Assembly (NCBI RefSeq): GCF_050750585.1
Contig: NZ_JBOJLM010000002.1
Location: 124,001 to 188,000 of the forward strand
DNA length: 64,000 nucleotides
Direction of reading: 5' to 3'
From: Salinimicrobium sp050750585
GTDB taxonomy: Bacteria > Bacteroidota > Bacteroidia > Flavobacteriales > Flavobacteriaceae
This document shows, one piece after another, positions 8,347 to 17,102 of this stretch. The translations under genes and the position numbers were made by a program. The notes under the pieces are model-generated. The model saw only the letters and a list, made by a program, of their open reading frames with translations, searched no databases and was not told where the DNA came from. Position 1 is the stretch's first letter; every line of letters begins with the position of its first letter.

Positions 8347-9074
8347 TAATTCTGAAAATTATAGGTTATAGTGCCGGGTTGTGCATTTCGCCCGACAAGT
8401 TGGGTGAATTTTGCATCTGCCGCATATCTCATAGCCATATTTGCGAGGCATTCGTTGCTGCTGGTAGATGCGTTCTTATTGATGCTTGTTTTTACAACGT
8501 CTCCCGCAGCATTCACGGTGATATTTACCACAATCCTTCCGGAAGTGTCACAGGTATAAATTGGATTGGGAATATCTATAGCTGTTCGACCTACCAGAGA
8601 AAAAGAAATAGAGCTATTTCTCAGGCTGCCGGGTTTTACCGATGTTTCTTTACTGCTGTTATCTCCTTCAGAAGCCTTCTTTTTCTTCTCTTTTTTATTG
8701 TTGTTCAGTCTAAATTCTCCTTGTGCAGATTTGGCAGACTCTGCTTCCGAAGTTTCCTGTTGCGCGGCATTCTTCTGAAATATTTCATCCAATCTCGACT
8801 CCAGGTTATTCTGGCTTTCCTCCTGATCCTGGTTGAATGCCTGATGTGTTTGTACGGTAGGGCTCGGGCGTTGAGGTTCTGCAGGTTTGGACTCTTCGGG
8901 CTCGGGTTGTTCTTCTTCGGGAGGTGGGATGGGCCTTAATTCATTTAGCTCAATAAGCGTCTCCCGAATCTTTTTTGATTCGTTGGAGATATTGATGTTG
9001 TACATAGACAAGATCAAAATCGAAAAGATAAGGCTGGTAATGATCAGCGCCTTATGTCGATCGAAAAAATCCAT
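8346..9074 (-). CDS. TonB-like energy transducer / periplasmic-spanning protein
   Basis: A 242-residue inner-membrane protein. One N-terminal transmembrane helix (HKALIITSLIFSILILSMYNI) is followed by a Pro/Glu-rich segment (RPIPPPEEEQPEPEESKPAEPQ), a charged low-complexity spacer and a C-terminal TonB-like domain (TCDTSGRIVVNITVNAAGDVV...AAAKFTQL-like ending in GTITYNF). This layout is that of flavobacterial TonB-like proteins. Two Cys (CDTSGR and NECLAN) lie in the C-terminal domain. It sits in a minus-strand run with truB upstream (3-base gap) and tag downstream (overlap), so it may serve as a TonB for the receptors in the window, but this is inference. Confidence 0.8.
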   Translation of the reverse strand: MDFFDRHKALIITSLIFSILILSMYNINISNESKKIRETLIELNELRPIPPPEEEQPEPEESKPAEPQRPSPTVQTHQAFNQDQEESQNNLESRLDEIFQKNAAQQETSEAESAKSAQGEFRLNNNKKEKKKKASEGDNSSKETSVKPGSLRNSSISFSLVGRTAIDIPNPIYTCDTSGRIVVNITVNAAGDVVKTSINKNASTSSNECLANMAMRYAADAKFTQLVGRNAQPGTITYNFQN

Positions 9075-9077
9075 TTT

Positions 9078-9782
9078 TTAAGTTTCTTCCTCCATCGAAA
9101 GATACTCATTTACAAAAGAATCTACTGTTAAGGCATTTTCAACTTTGTAGTCTCCAATACGGGTGCGACGCAGCGAAGAGAGGTATGCGCCACTGTTTAG
9201 CCGAGATCCAAAATCAAAGGCGAGGCTGCGAATGTAAGTACCCTTGCTGCACACCACTCTAAAATGTACTTTTGGAAGCTCAATTTTAGTGATCTCAAAT
9301 TCTGAAATATTTACTGTGCGGGTAGGTATCTCCACTTCTTCCCCGCTTCGGGCGTATTCGTAAAGCCTTTTTCCATCTTTCTTTAAAGCTGAAAATACGG
9401 GTGGCCTTTGCTGAATATCTCCCAAAAATGCTTTTGTTGCTTCATGAATTCCTTCTGAAGTGAGATGATCTATGGGGAAAGTTTCATCAACTTCAGTCTC
9501 CATATCGAAGGAAGGCGTAGTGGCGCCCAGGGTGAAGGTACCGGTGTATTCTTTTTCCTGTCCCTGAAGGCTTTCAATAAGTTTGGTAGATTTCCCGGTG
9601 CAAAGGATGAGCAACCCCGTAGCTAATGGATCTAGAGTACCTGCGTGGCCTACCTTAATTTTTTTGATCCTGAAGTTCTTCCGGATGAGCCATCTCACTT
9701 TATTTACCAACTGGAAAGATGTCCATTCCAGGGGTTTATCAAATAAGAGGATTTGTCCGGTTTTGAATTCTTCTTCAGTCAT
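9078..9782 (-). CDS. truB: tRNA pseudouridine(55) synthase
   Basis: A 234-residue TruB that converts U55 to pseudouridine in the T loop of tRNAs. The catalytic aspartate lies in VGHAGTLDPLATGLL (residues about 44-58), preceded by the family's FDKPLEWTSFQLVNKVR. Further motifs are YTGTFTLGATT and the KGTYIRSLAFDFG segment. It lies between uppP and the TonB-like gene on the minus strand with gaps of 3-6 bases, so it is clearly cotranscribed. Confidence 0.96.
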   Translation of the reverse strand: MTEEEFKTGQILLFDKPLEWTSFQLVNKVRWLIRKNFRIKKIKVGHAGTLDPLATGLLILCTGKSTKLIESLQGQEKEYTGTFTLGATTPSFDMETEVDETFPIDHLTSEGIHEATKAFLGDIQQRPPVFSALKKDGKRLYEYARSGEEVEIPTRTVNISEFEITKIELPKVHFRVVCSKGTYIRSLAFDFGSRLNSGAYLSSLRRTRIGDYKVENALTVDSFVNEYLSMEEET

Positions 9783-9788
9783 TATTTA

Positions 9789-10586
9789 TCAGGCGTAGAA
9801 ATATTGGTAAACAATTGCTATTGTGCCCACTATAAAACAGTAGATAGCAAAATAGGTGAGTTTGCTTTTGCGCACCAGGGCAATCATCCAGGTACAGGCG
9901 GCAAAACCGGCGATGAACGCAGCGATGAATCCGGCCAGTAGTGGTATAGGTGCGATAGTGGTGTTAGTCAGGTCCCCACTCAAAAGGTCTTTTGCAATTT
10001 TCCCTAAAATTAAAGGTACTACCATGAGGAACGAGAAACGTGCAGCTCTAGATTTGTCATTTCCCAGCAGCACAGAGGTAGAAATGGTGGCCCCACTTCT
10101 TGAAATTCCCGGTAAAATGGCTATAGCCTGTGCCACTCCTATAATAATACTGTCTTTGTAGGTTACAGGTTTGCCAGTATTTTTAGCCCTGTCGGCCAGC
10201 CACAACAACACCGAAGTGATTAAGAGCATGAACCCTACAAAAGTGAGATTGCCACCAAAGAGAGATTCAAGCTCCTCCTCAAACATTAACCCGACAAAAA
10301 CTGCGGGGATCATAGAGAGGACGATCTTTAAAGAGAATTTAGTTTCGTCATTCCAGCGGAAGGAGAACAGGCCGCGGAAAATTTCGGCTACGTCTTTCCT
10401 AAAAACTACAATGGTACTTAGAGCGGTTGCAAAGTGAAGTACCACGGTGATCATTAAAGATTCTTCGGGAATGCTTTGGCTTCCAAGAAGAGCTTTTCCT
10501 ATTTCAAGGTGCCCGCTTGAAGAAACCGGCAAAAATTCGGTTAGTCCCTGGATGATTCCAAGGAACACAGCATCAATAATTTCCAT
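9789..10586 (-). CDS. uppP: Undecaprenyl-diphosphate phosphatase
   Basis: A 265-residue polytopic inner-membrane enzyme (UppP/BacA) that dephosphorylates undecaprenyl diphosphate to recycle the cell-wall lipid carrier; overexpression gives bacitracin resistance in other bacteria. The two catalytic motifs are clear: GIIQGLTEFLPVSSSGHLEI (residues 10-29) and ILPGISRSGATIS (about 158-170). It is transcribed after DUF3098 (2-base gap) and before truB. Confidence 0.96.
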   Translation of the reverse strand: MEIIDAVFLGIIQGLTEFLPVSSSGHLEIGKALLGSQSIPEESLMITVVLHFATALSTIVVFRKDVAEIFRGLFSFRWNDETKFSLKIVLSMIPAVFVGLMFEEELESLFGGNLTFVGFMLLITSVLLWLADRAKNTGKPVTYKDSIIIGVAQAIAILPGISRSGATISTSVLLGNDKSRAARFSFLMVVPLILGKIAKDLLSGDLTNTTIAPIPLLAGFIAAFIAGFAACTWMIALVRKSKLTYFAIYCFIVGTIAIVYQYFYA

Positions 10587-10588
10587 TA

Positions 10589-10843
10589 TTATTTTCGGGG
10601 GTTGAGAAGGATTGCGTAGACTTCAATGGCGAAACCAAGAAGTACCAGGGCTGGTGCCAGTCTTATTCTTCTAAAACTATAGATTTCCGGATTAAAAACA
10701 TTCGGGTCGTCACTGCCGCCGCCGGCCATAAGAATGAATCCAAGGGCGATTACCGCCAGGCCTATTCCCATCACAATGTAGTTCTTCTTTTCGAATACAA
10801 AATTAAGATCCTGCCTGTGTAAAGGCTTTTTGTTCTTGTTCAT
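10589..10843 (-). CDS. DUF3098 small membrane protein
   Basis: An 84-residue protein of the DUF3098 family with two transmembrane helices (YIVMGIGLAVIALGFILMAG and LAPALVLLGFAIEVYAILL). From recollection of flavobacterial genomes this gene normally follows ftsX directly and precedes uppP; here a 1.3-kb repeat islet lies between it and ftsX. Function is unknown; the conserved neighbourhood suggests a role in division or envelope synthesis. Confidence 0.87.
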   Translation of the reverse strand: MNKNKKPLHRQDLNFVFEKKNYIVMGIGLAVIALGFILMAGGGSDDPNVFNPEIYSFRRIRLAPALVLLGFAIEVYAILLNPRK

Positions 10844-10885
10844 TGGTTCTTTGTTTTTGGCTGCAATCCCTTAAAATATAAGGTG

Positions 10886-10903
10886 TCAAAAATAGCATTT
10901 TAA
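10886..10903. repeat. Dispersed palindrome copy (TCAAAAATAGCATTTTAA)
   Basis: A weaker copy of the family, at the boundary between DUF3098 and the repeat islet. Confidence 0.5.
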
Positions 10904-10983
10904 AGTTTGAATTTATAATTCTGATTGGAGCTTTTAAAAATGATAACTCTTAATCTTAAGATTGTTTATTGATATTAAGACGT

Positions 10984-11523
10984 TCTTCTAGTTTTTTTGC
11001 CACAGATGCACAGATATTTTTTAGAGATACTCTGCCAGTCTAAATATTTTCTGGAGTGGTTAGATTTCTTTTTGAACGGCAGAATTTCATTTGATCTTTG
11101 TACATTGAATTTCCAATTTCATCAGTGTATTCATGGTATTTTCAAAGAGTTTCTTCTAATTTTTTTGCCACAGATGCACAGATATTTTTTAGAGATACTC
11201 TGCCAATCTAAATATTTTCTGGAGTGGTTAGATTTCTTTTTGAACGGCAGAATTTCATTTGATCTTTGTACATTGAATTTCCAATTTTATCAGTGTATTC
11301 ATGGTATTTTCAAAGAGTTTCTTCTAATTTTTTTGCCACAGATGCACAGATATTTTTAAAATAAGCCAACCTAAATATTTTTTTGAGTGGCGGCGGTTTC
11401 TTTTGATAGCAGAAGTTTCTTGAATTCAAAGAGATCTTCTTACAGTGAATTTTCAACTTTTATTAGTGTATTCGTGGCCTTTAAAAAGTTTTTTTTTGAA
11501 ATTTTCGCCACAGATGCACAGAT
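10984..11523. repeat. 168-bp tandem repeat block, about 3.2 copies
   Basis: GCCACAGATGCACAGAT begins at 10999, 11167, 11335 and 11507, i.e. periods of 168, 168 and 172 bases. The first two units are almost identical (only a few substitutions seen); the third is strongly diverged and the fourth is only a head. Each unit starts with CCACAGATGCACAGAT and ends near ATCAGTGTATTCATGG, whose reverse complement resembles the start, so each unit has imperfect inverted ends. Because 168 is divisible by three the block holds an open frame of 120 codons, which I regard as an accident of the repeat. No other gene is seen in 10844-11592. Confidence 0.9.
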
Positions 11524-12105
11524 ATTTTTAAAAGATATTGTGGAGTGATAACGCATTCCACTCTTTTTTTGTTGCTGTCACTTCTTTTTCTTTTAAAGTA
11601 TAATTCTATGATGTATTAATTTATCACCTTCAAAATTGGCTAAGATGGCTAACCGAAGTTTAGAAATCTTTAAGTAGTTAAGGCATTGCGCCATATGCGA
11701 TTCGTGCAAATGCGAAGCAGATTTTAATTCCAAAATTATCTTTCCAAAGACTACGAAATCTGCATTAAAATGATGGGGTAGTATAGTGTCTTTATAGTGA
11801 ACCTGAAACTTCTTTTCCCTTTCATAAGGAATATTTCTCATCTTCAGTTCGTATTCTATTGCATCTGAATAAACTACCTCAAGAAAGCCACCGCCTAGTT
11901 CGTTATGCACGTCAAAAAGAACTCCGAGAAGTTCGTATGTCAGGTCTTTATACAGAAAATCACCCATAACTTATCCATGTATTTGTGGTTCTCTAACTAA
12001 TACATTTTTCTTTCTGAAGCACATATCAATGTGCACAACAAAAAGAACACATGTGAGTTTATATTTCTTTAGGATATTCCCATAGACCATCTGTGCATCT
12101 GTGGC
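11507..12105. repeat. Islet bounded by 17-bp perfect inverted repeats
   Basis: GCCACAGATGCACAGAT at 11507-11523 has its exact reverse complement at 12089-12105, enclosing the GxxExxY gene. A related copy, ATCCATGTATTTGTGG (11973-11988), sits just upstream of the gene's start codon. No transposase is present inside. Confidence 0.8.
11593..11967 (-). CDS. GxxExxY protein (PD-(D/E)XK nuclease-like)
   Basis: A 124-residue protein of the GxxExxY family. The name-giving motif is G-F-L-E-V-V-Y, preceded by LLGVLFDVHNELGGG. Family features that follow are NADFVVFGKIILELKSASHLHESHMAQCLNYLKISKLRLAILANF, where D, then E-L-K match the D...E-x-K of PD-(D/E)XK nucleases. Its biological role is unknown; the family is scattered, often multicopy, and frequently surrounded by repeats. 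Here it is bracketed by 17-base perfect inverted repeats and lies inside an otherwise conserved division/envelope gene cluster, suggesting recent or repeated acquisition. Confidence 0.9.
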   Translation of the reverse strand: MGDFLYKDLTYELLGVLFDVHNELGGGFLEVVYSDAIEYELKMRNIPYEREKKFQVHYKDTILPHHFNADFVVFGKIILELKSASHLHESHMAQCLNYLKISKLRLAILANFEGDKLIHHRIIL

Positions 12106-12184
12106 TATTTTATGGCACGACTTACTTGTTTAAAAACAGGTGTTGTAACGGGAGTGAGATCTTCTATAAATTATCTATAACTCA

Positions 12185-13063
12185 CTAATAATACAATTCG
12201 TCAGTTTTTAAATTCAGGAAGCGCTGGGTGGCAAAAAAGGTGCTAAGCCAGGTTATCACTGCTCCCATTAGAAAGATTCCGAAGAAAAGAGCAGCCAAAA
12301 TGCTTGTATCGCTTAGCAGTTCAAGTTCAGGAAAGCTCTTGTTCATATAGTAAAGTACTATGGCCATACCTATTAGTGCAATAAGTGCGCCTATCATGCC
12401 CAGTTTTACGCTCTTCAGAATAAATGGTTTTCTAATAAACCTTTTTGTAGCACCTACCATTTGCATGGTCTTGATAATAAACCTTTTTGAATATACCGAA
12501 AGCCTTATGGAGCTGTTGATCAAAAGCACGGCGATAAAGGTGAAAATCGCGCTAATGGCAAGCACCCAAAAACTGATTTTTGTAACATTCTCGTTGAGGA
12601 GGGAGATAAGAGGTTTATCATAAACCACTTCATCTACAAAATTCTTTGCAGTTAACTCTTCGGCAATTTGGTCTATTTCGCCCGAGGTAATATAATCGGC
12701 TTTGAAGTATAGGTCAATAGAATTTTGTAGTGGGTTATAACCCAAAAACTCCATAAAATCTTCTCCAATTTCTTTGCTGTGAGCTTCGGCTGCTTCCTCT
12801 TTAGTCACATAAGTGGTAGACTTTGTGTATTCGGCGAGGGCAATGGTCTTGTTAAGCTGGGTGATCTCCACTTCCTTCGCGGTGTCTTTAAGGTAAATGG
12901 TCAAAGCGATCTGCTCCTTGAAATGATCGGCTATTTTTTTGGTGTTGAGCACTAAAAGCCCCAGTAACCCAAGTAAAAACAGGACCAGCGCGATACTGAT
13001 CACGACCGAAAAATAAGAGGAAATAAGACGTCTTTTTTGATATTTTTCAAAAGATGAACTCAT
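12185..13063 (-). CDS. ftsX: Cell division protein FtsX
   Basis: A 292-residue FtsX, the membrane subunit that with FtsE controls peptidoglycan hydrolases at the division site. A cytoplasmic N terminus (MSSSFEKYQKRRLISSYFSV) is followed by the first helix, an extracellular loop of about 110 residues, and three more helices in the FtsX permease domain with VGATKRFIRKPFILKS. I use the start at 13063, because MSSSFEKYQKRRL is the usual flavobacterial beginning; an in-frame ATG at 13138 would add 25 unlikely residues. The gene is divergent from leuS, and its usual follower DUF3098 is displaced by the repeat islet. Confidence 0.93.
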   Translation of the reverse strand: MSSSFEKYQKRRLISSYFSVVISIALVLFLLGLLGLLVLNTKKIADHFKEQIALTIYLKDTAKEVEITQLNKTIALAEYTKSTTYVTKEEAAEAHSKEIGEDFMEFLGYNPLQNSIDLYFKADYITSGEIDQIAEELTAKNFVDEVVYDKPLISLLNENVTKISFWVLAISAIFTFIAVLLINSSIRLSVYSKRFIIKTMQMVGATKRFIRKPFILKSVKLGMIGALIALIGMAIVLYYMNKSFPELELLSDTSILAALFFGIFLMGAVITWLSTFFATQRFLNLKTDELYY

Positions 13064-13154
13064 AGGGCGGCTGCGTAAATTTGTGTAAAAATAAGAAAGT
13101 AAATCAATCCCTTTCTTTAAAACGCCCAAACTTTTCACTTTCGTACATTAACCG

Positions 13155-13162
13155 TATTTTTG
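13155..13162 (+). promoter_or_regulatory. leuS -7 promoter element
   Basis: TATTTTTG matches TAnnTTTG 53 bases before the leuS ATG. The -33 region shows only a T-rich stretch, so the call is moderate. Confidence 0.45.
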
Positions 13163-13214
13163 CCCTTCCCTGAAGGTTTCCGGGAATGTAATAACGTGAC
13201 GCTGAATCTGTAAA

Positions 13215-16200
13215 ATGAGGTACAACTTCAACCAAATTGAAAAAAAATGGCAGGAGTACTGGGCAAAGAACCAGACTTTCAAGGCTGAGAATAATTCTGA
13301 AAAACCTAAATATTACGTGCTCGATATGTTTCCGTATCCTTCGGGGGCAGGGCTGCACGTTGGGCACCCGCTGGGTTATATTGCCAGTGATATCTATGCC
13401 CGCTATAAGAGGCACAAGGGGTTTAATGTGCTGCACCCACAGGGATATGACAGTTTTGGTTTGCCTGCAGAGCAGTATGCCATACAAACAGGACAACACC
13501 CTGCCCTTACTACAGAGGCTAATATAAATCGCTATCGCGAACAGCTTGACCAGATAGGTTTCTCCTTTGACTGGAGCCGGGAGGTACGCACCAGCGAGCC
13601 AGATTATTACAAATGGACACAGTGGATCTTTATTCAGCTCTTTGATTCCTGGTATGATTTTGAATCTGAAAAAGCCCGCCCTATAAGTGAACTGGAAGAG
13701 ATCTTTGCTGCGGAAGGGAATAGCGGTGTAAATGCGGCCTGTGATGATGATGTAGAGCAGTTTACTGTAACACAATGGAATAATTTCTCTTCGGAAGAAA
13801 AACAAAAGCAATTGCTGAAGTACAGGCTGACGTATCTTGCTGAAACCGAAGTGAACTGGTGCCCGCAATTGGGGACTGTGCTCGCAAATGACGAGATCGT
13901 GAATGGCGTTTCCGAAAGGGGAGGCTACCCGGTGATCAGGAAGAAAATGACCCAGTGGAGCATGCGTATTTCAGCTTTTGCCGAGCGACTGCTGCAGGGG
14001 CTAAACGAGCTAGACTGGACAGAAAGTTTAAAGGAGAGTCAGCGGAACTGGATTGGGAAATCCGTGGGGGCTCTTGTGGAATTCAAAGTTCAAGGTTCAG
14101 AGTTCAAGGTTCCGGTATTTACCACAAGACCCGATACAATATTTGGAGTCACATTCATGACCCTTGCTCCCGAGCACGAACTGGTGGAGAAGATCACTAT
14201 TCCCGAGCATAAATCCGAAGTTGAAGCTTATGTACAGGCAACGGCTAAGCGCAGTGAGCGGGAAAGAATGGCCGATGTAAAGACCATTAGCGGTGTTTTT
14301 ACAGGGGCCTATGCCGAGCATCCTTTTACAAAGGAGCCGGTGCCAATCTGGATTGGAGATTATGTGTTGGCCGGTTATGGAACAGGAGCCGTTATGGCGG
14401 TGCCATGTGGCGATCAACGAGATTACGAGTTTGCCAAACATTTTGATCTGCCAATCAGGAATATTTTTGAGAATGTGGATATATCTGAAGAAGCTTATTC
14501 CGGCAAGGAAGGCACTGTGATCGCAAATTCAGATTTCCTTGACGGACTCGAATACAAAGCAGCCCTTCAAAAAGCCATTTTAGAGCTGGAAAAGATTGGG
14601 CAGGGAAAAGGAAAAACTAATTACCGACTCAGAGATGCGGTGTTTAGCCGACAAAGATACTGGGGTGAGCCATTTCCGGTTTATTATGTGGAGGGGCTTC
14701 CGCAGATGATAGAAAAAGAGCATTTGCCGCTACGTCTTCCCGAAGTAGAGAAATATCTACCGACGGAAACCGGGGAGCCGCCTTTAGGAAACGCTACAGA
14801 CTGGGCGTGGGACACAGAAAAGAATGAAGTGGTAGAGAATTCAAAGATCGATCACAAAACTGTTTTTCCTCTTGAATTGAACACCATGCCCGGCTGGGCA
14901 GGTAGTTCCTGGTATTTATTCAGGTATATGGATCCTCAAAATGAAGAGCGATTTGCTTCAGAAGAAGCTCTAGAATACTGGGAAAATGTCGACCTGTACA
15001 TTGGAGGAAGTGAACACGCCACAGGTCATTTATTATATTCGCGATTCTGGACAAAATTTTTGAAGGACAGAGGTTATTTGACGGTGGAAGAGCCTTTTAA
15101 AAAGCTGATCAATCAGGGGATGATCCTTGGGACTTCAGTTTTCCATTCTGCATATGATTATTCTTTAACCTTAAAGCAGTCATTAGTGGAAAAGCACACT
15201 TCCTATCCATTCATTAGGAATTCTGAAACAGAGATTGATCTAAATGTTATAGTATTATCTAAAAATGATGATGAAATACCTTTTGATGAGGTAAGAGAAA
15301 AAACTTTAAATCTAATCCAGAAGAGACAGGCTAAACAAAAACAACTGCCAGAAATATTGTCTTCCAAATCTGATTTAGGAGTGAACGGTTACTCATTTAA
15401 TCCAAATAGAAGATTTCCCTATTCTTCTGTTGATCCAATTACTTTAAAAATTAATTTTGAAAAGCTTAGGGAAGATCCAATGTATCAGTTTGTATTATCC
15501 TTTGGAGATGACGAATTTATTTGCTCCCATGAGGTAGAGAAAATGTCAAAATCCAAATACAATGTTGTCAACCCAGATGATATTTGTGAGGATTACGGAG
15601 CCGATACGCTAAGGATGTACGAGATGTTCCTTGGTCCGCTGGAACAGGCAAAACCATGGAATACCGCCGGCATTACCGGAGTGCATAACTTTCTAAAGAA
15701 ACTCTGGAACCTTTATCACGATCAGGATAACAATTTTTCTGTGAGTGACGGGAAGGCTTCAGCCGATTCACTTAAGACGCTTCATAAGACCATTAAAAAG
15801 GTAACCGGGGATATCGAGAATTTCAGCTTTAATACTTCGGTGAGTACATTTATGATATGCGTCAATGAACTGTCGGCTCAAAAATGCCATTTTAGAGAGG
15901 TATTGGAGCCGCTGGCTATTCTTATTGCGCCTTATGCGCCGCATATTTCCGAAGAACTATGGGAAAAACTGGGGCATGACACATCGGTCACTACGGCAGC
16001 TTATCCTGTTTACGAAGAGAAATTCCTGGTAGAAAGCACAAAAGAATATCCAATTTCTTTCAACGGGAAGATGCGCTTCACCCTTGAACTGCCCCTCGAT
16101 ATGAGTAAAGACGAAATTGAGAAGACGGTGCTGGCTCACGAAAAAACACAACAACAGCTGGATGGCAGGGTGCCAAAAAAGGTAATTGTAGTGCCCGGTA

Positions 16201-16223
16201 AAATTGTGAATATAGTAGGTTAG
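13215..16223 (+). CDS. leuS: Leucine-tRNA ligase with an unusual, AT-rich insertion
   Basis: A class Ia synthetase of 1002 residues that charges tRNA-Leu. The HIGH-like site is PYPSGAGLHVGHPLGY (about residues 37-52), the CP1 editing domain follows (about 230-430, with TTRPDTIFGVTFM and GTGAVMAVPCGDQRD), and the KMSKS loop is EKMSKSKYNVVNPDD (about 774). Bacteroidota LeuRS proteins carry an insert between the LINQGMI segment and KMSKS; here it spans about residues 638-772, is longer than I expect, and its DNA (15130-15540) is much more AT-rich than the flanks. A dispersed palindrome is embedded at 15878-15896 (coding AQKCHFR). Confidence 0.95.
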   Translation: MRYNFNQIEKKWQEYWAKNQTFKAENNSEKPKYYVLDMFPYPSGAGLHVGHPLGYIASDIYARYKRHKGFNVLHPQGYDSFGLPAEQYAIQTGQHPALTTEANINRYREQLDQIGFSFDWSREVRTSEPDYYKWTQWIFIQLFDSWYDFESEKARPISELEEIFAAEGNSGVNAACDDDVEQFTVTQWNNFSSEEKQKQLLKYRLTYLAETEVNWCPQLGTVLANDEIVNGVSERGGYPVIRKKMTQWSMRISAFAERLLQGLNELDWTESLKESQRNWIGKSVGALVEFKVQGSEFKVPVFTTRPDTIFGVTFMTLAPEHELVEKITIPEHKSEVEAYVQATAKRSERERMADVKTISGVFTGAYAEHPFTKEPVPIWIGDYVLAGYGTGAVMAVPCGDQRDYEFAKHFDLPIRNIFENVDISEEAYSGKEGTVIANSDFLDGLEYKAALQKAILELEKIGQGKGKTNYRLRDAVFSRQRYWGEPFPVYYVEGLPQMIEKEHLPLRLPEVEKYLPTETGEPPLGNATDWAWDTEKNEVVENSKIDHKTVFPLELNTMPGWAGSSWYLFRYMDPQNEERFASEEALEYWENVDLYIGGSEHATGHLLYSRFWTKFLKDRGYLTVEEPFKKLINQGMILGTSVFHSAYDYSLTLKQSLVEKHTSYPFIRNSETEIDLNVIVLSKNDDEIPFDEVREKTLNLIQKRQAKQKQLPEILSSKSDLGVNGYSFNPNRRFPYSSVDPITLKINFEKLREDPMYQFVLSFGDDEFICSHEVEKMSKSKYNVVNPDDICEDYGADTLRMYEMFLGPLEQAKPWNTAGITGVHNFLKKLWNLYHDQDNNFSVSDGKASADSLKTLHKTIKKVTGDIENFSFNTSVSTFMICVNELSAQKCHFREVLEPLAILIAPYAPHISEELWEKLGHDTSVTTAAYPVYEEKFLVESTKEYPISFNGKMRFTLELPLDMSKDEIEKTVLAHEKTQQQLDGRVPKKVIVVPGKIVNIVG
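15878..15896. repeat. Dispersed palindrome copy inside leuS
   Basis: TCAAAAATGCCATTTTAGA, in the anticodon-binding part of the leuS coding sequence. Confidence 0.65.
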
Positions 16224-16337
16224 ATTCTTTTTTAAGCCGTAGCAGCAGCGGGATGCGACAAAAGTTCACATTTTGCTTCCAAAAATAAATTGGCCGGCTT
16301 TTTGTTATAAAGCTTCAACAAAATAACCTTTAAAACT

Positions 16338-17030
16338 ATGATGGGATATTATATCATCGCCGGACTCATCTTTGTAGTGAGTCTTTATGTGAGTAACAAG
16401 TTAAAAAGCAAATTTAAGCATTACTCCAAGGTACATCTTCAAAACGGCATGAGTGGCCGGGAGATTGCCGAAAAAATGCTTCGCGATAATGGAATAACCG
16501 ATGTAAGAGTAATTTCTACACCGGGACAATTGACAGATCATTACAATCCGTCAAAAAAGACAGTTAACCTTAGTGAAGCGGTTTATACGCAGCGTAACGC
16601 AGCGGCGGCTGCAGTAGCGGCACATGAGTGCGGCCATGCAATACAGCACGCAAAATCTTATAGCTGGCTGCAAATGAGAAGTAAACTTGTACCTGTGGTA
16701 CAGGTTGCCTCACAGTTCTCGCAGTGGGCCATCTTTGGTGGATTGATCTTAATGACTATGGTATCTGTCGGTATAGGCCAAACGGTGCTATTGGTGGGGA
16801 TTATTCTCTATGCAATGGGAACGCTGTTCAGTTTTATCACGCTGCCGGTAGAATATGACGCAAGTAAGAGAGCGTTAGTGTGGCTGGAAACAGGAAACAT
16901 GCTGAATTCACAGGAGCACAAAGCTGCTGAAGATTCTCTTAAATGGGCCGCCCGTACTTATGTAGTAGCAGCAATTGGTTCCCTGGCAACCTTGCTGTAC
17001 TTTTTGAGCATTTATTTGGGAAGAGATTAA
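16338..17030 (+). CDS. Zinc metallopeptidase, YugP family
   Basis: A 230-residue membrane-bound metallopeptidase (Zn_peptidase_2 family). An N-terminal membrane helix (YYIIAGLIFVVSLYVSNKL) precedes the zinc site AAVAAHECGHAIQHAKSY (HExxH form, HECGH, about residues 95-99) and there are further helices near residues 130-175 and at the C terminus. Substrate unknown. It is a single-gene unit with a strong terminator. The region between leuS and this gene (about 110 bases) shows no clear consensus promoter. Confidence 0.9.
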   Translation: MMGYYIIAGLIFVVSLYVSNKLKSKFKHYSKVHLQNGMSGREIAEKMLRDNGITDVRVISTPGQLTDHYNPSKKTVNLSEAVYTQRNAAAAAVAAHECGHAIQHAKSYSWLQMRSKLVPVVQVASQFSQWAIFGGLILMTMVSVGIGQTVLLVGIILYAMGTLFSFITLPVEYDASKRALVWLETGNMLNSQEHKAAEDSLKWAARTYVVAAIGSLATLLYFLSIYLGRD

Positions 17031-17050
17031 TCAGGAGAAATAATAAAATA

Positions 17051-17079
17051 AAAAAGGACGCTGCGGGCGTCCTTTTTTT
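17051..17079 (+). terminator. Terminator between Zn peptidase and ferritin genes
   Basis: AGGACGC (17055-17061) and GCGTCCT (17067-17073) form a GC-rich stem flanked by A and T tracts, so it can work in both directions for the converging genes. Confidence 0.88.
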
Positions 17080-17102
17080 GTTTTGAGTAATGCTGGTATT
17101 AC

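Noticed and set aside
10997..11359. Open frame of 120 codons in the tandem repeats
   Set aside because: It exists only because the 168-base repeat unit is a multiple of three; the amino-acid sequence is an exact repeat, rich in Phe, Leu and Cys, has no family resemblance, and its length is set by repeat decay.
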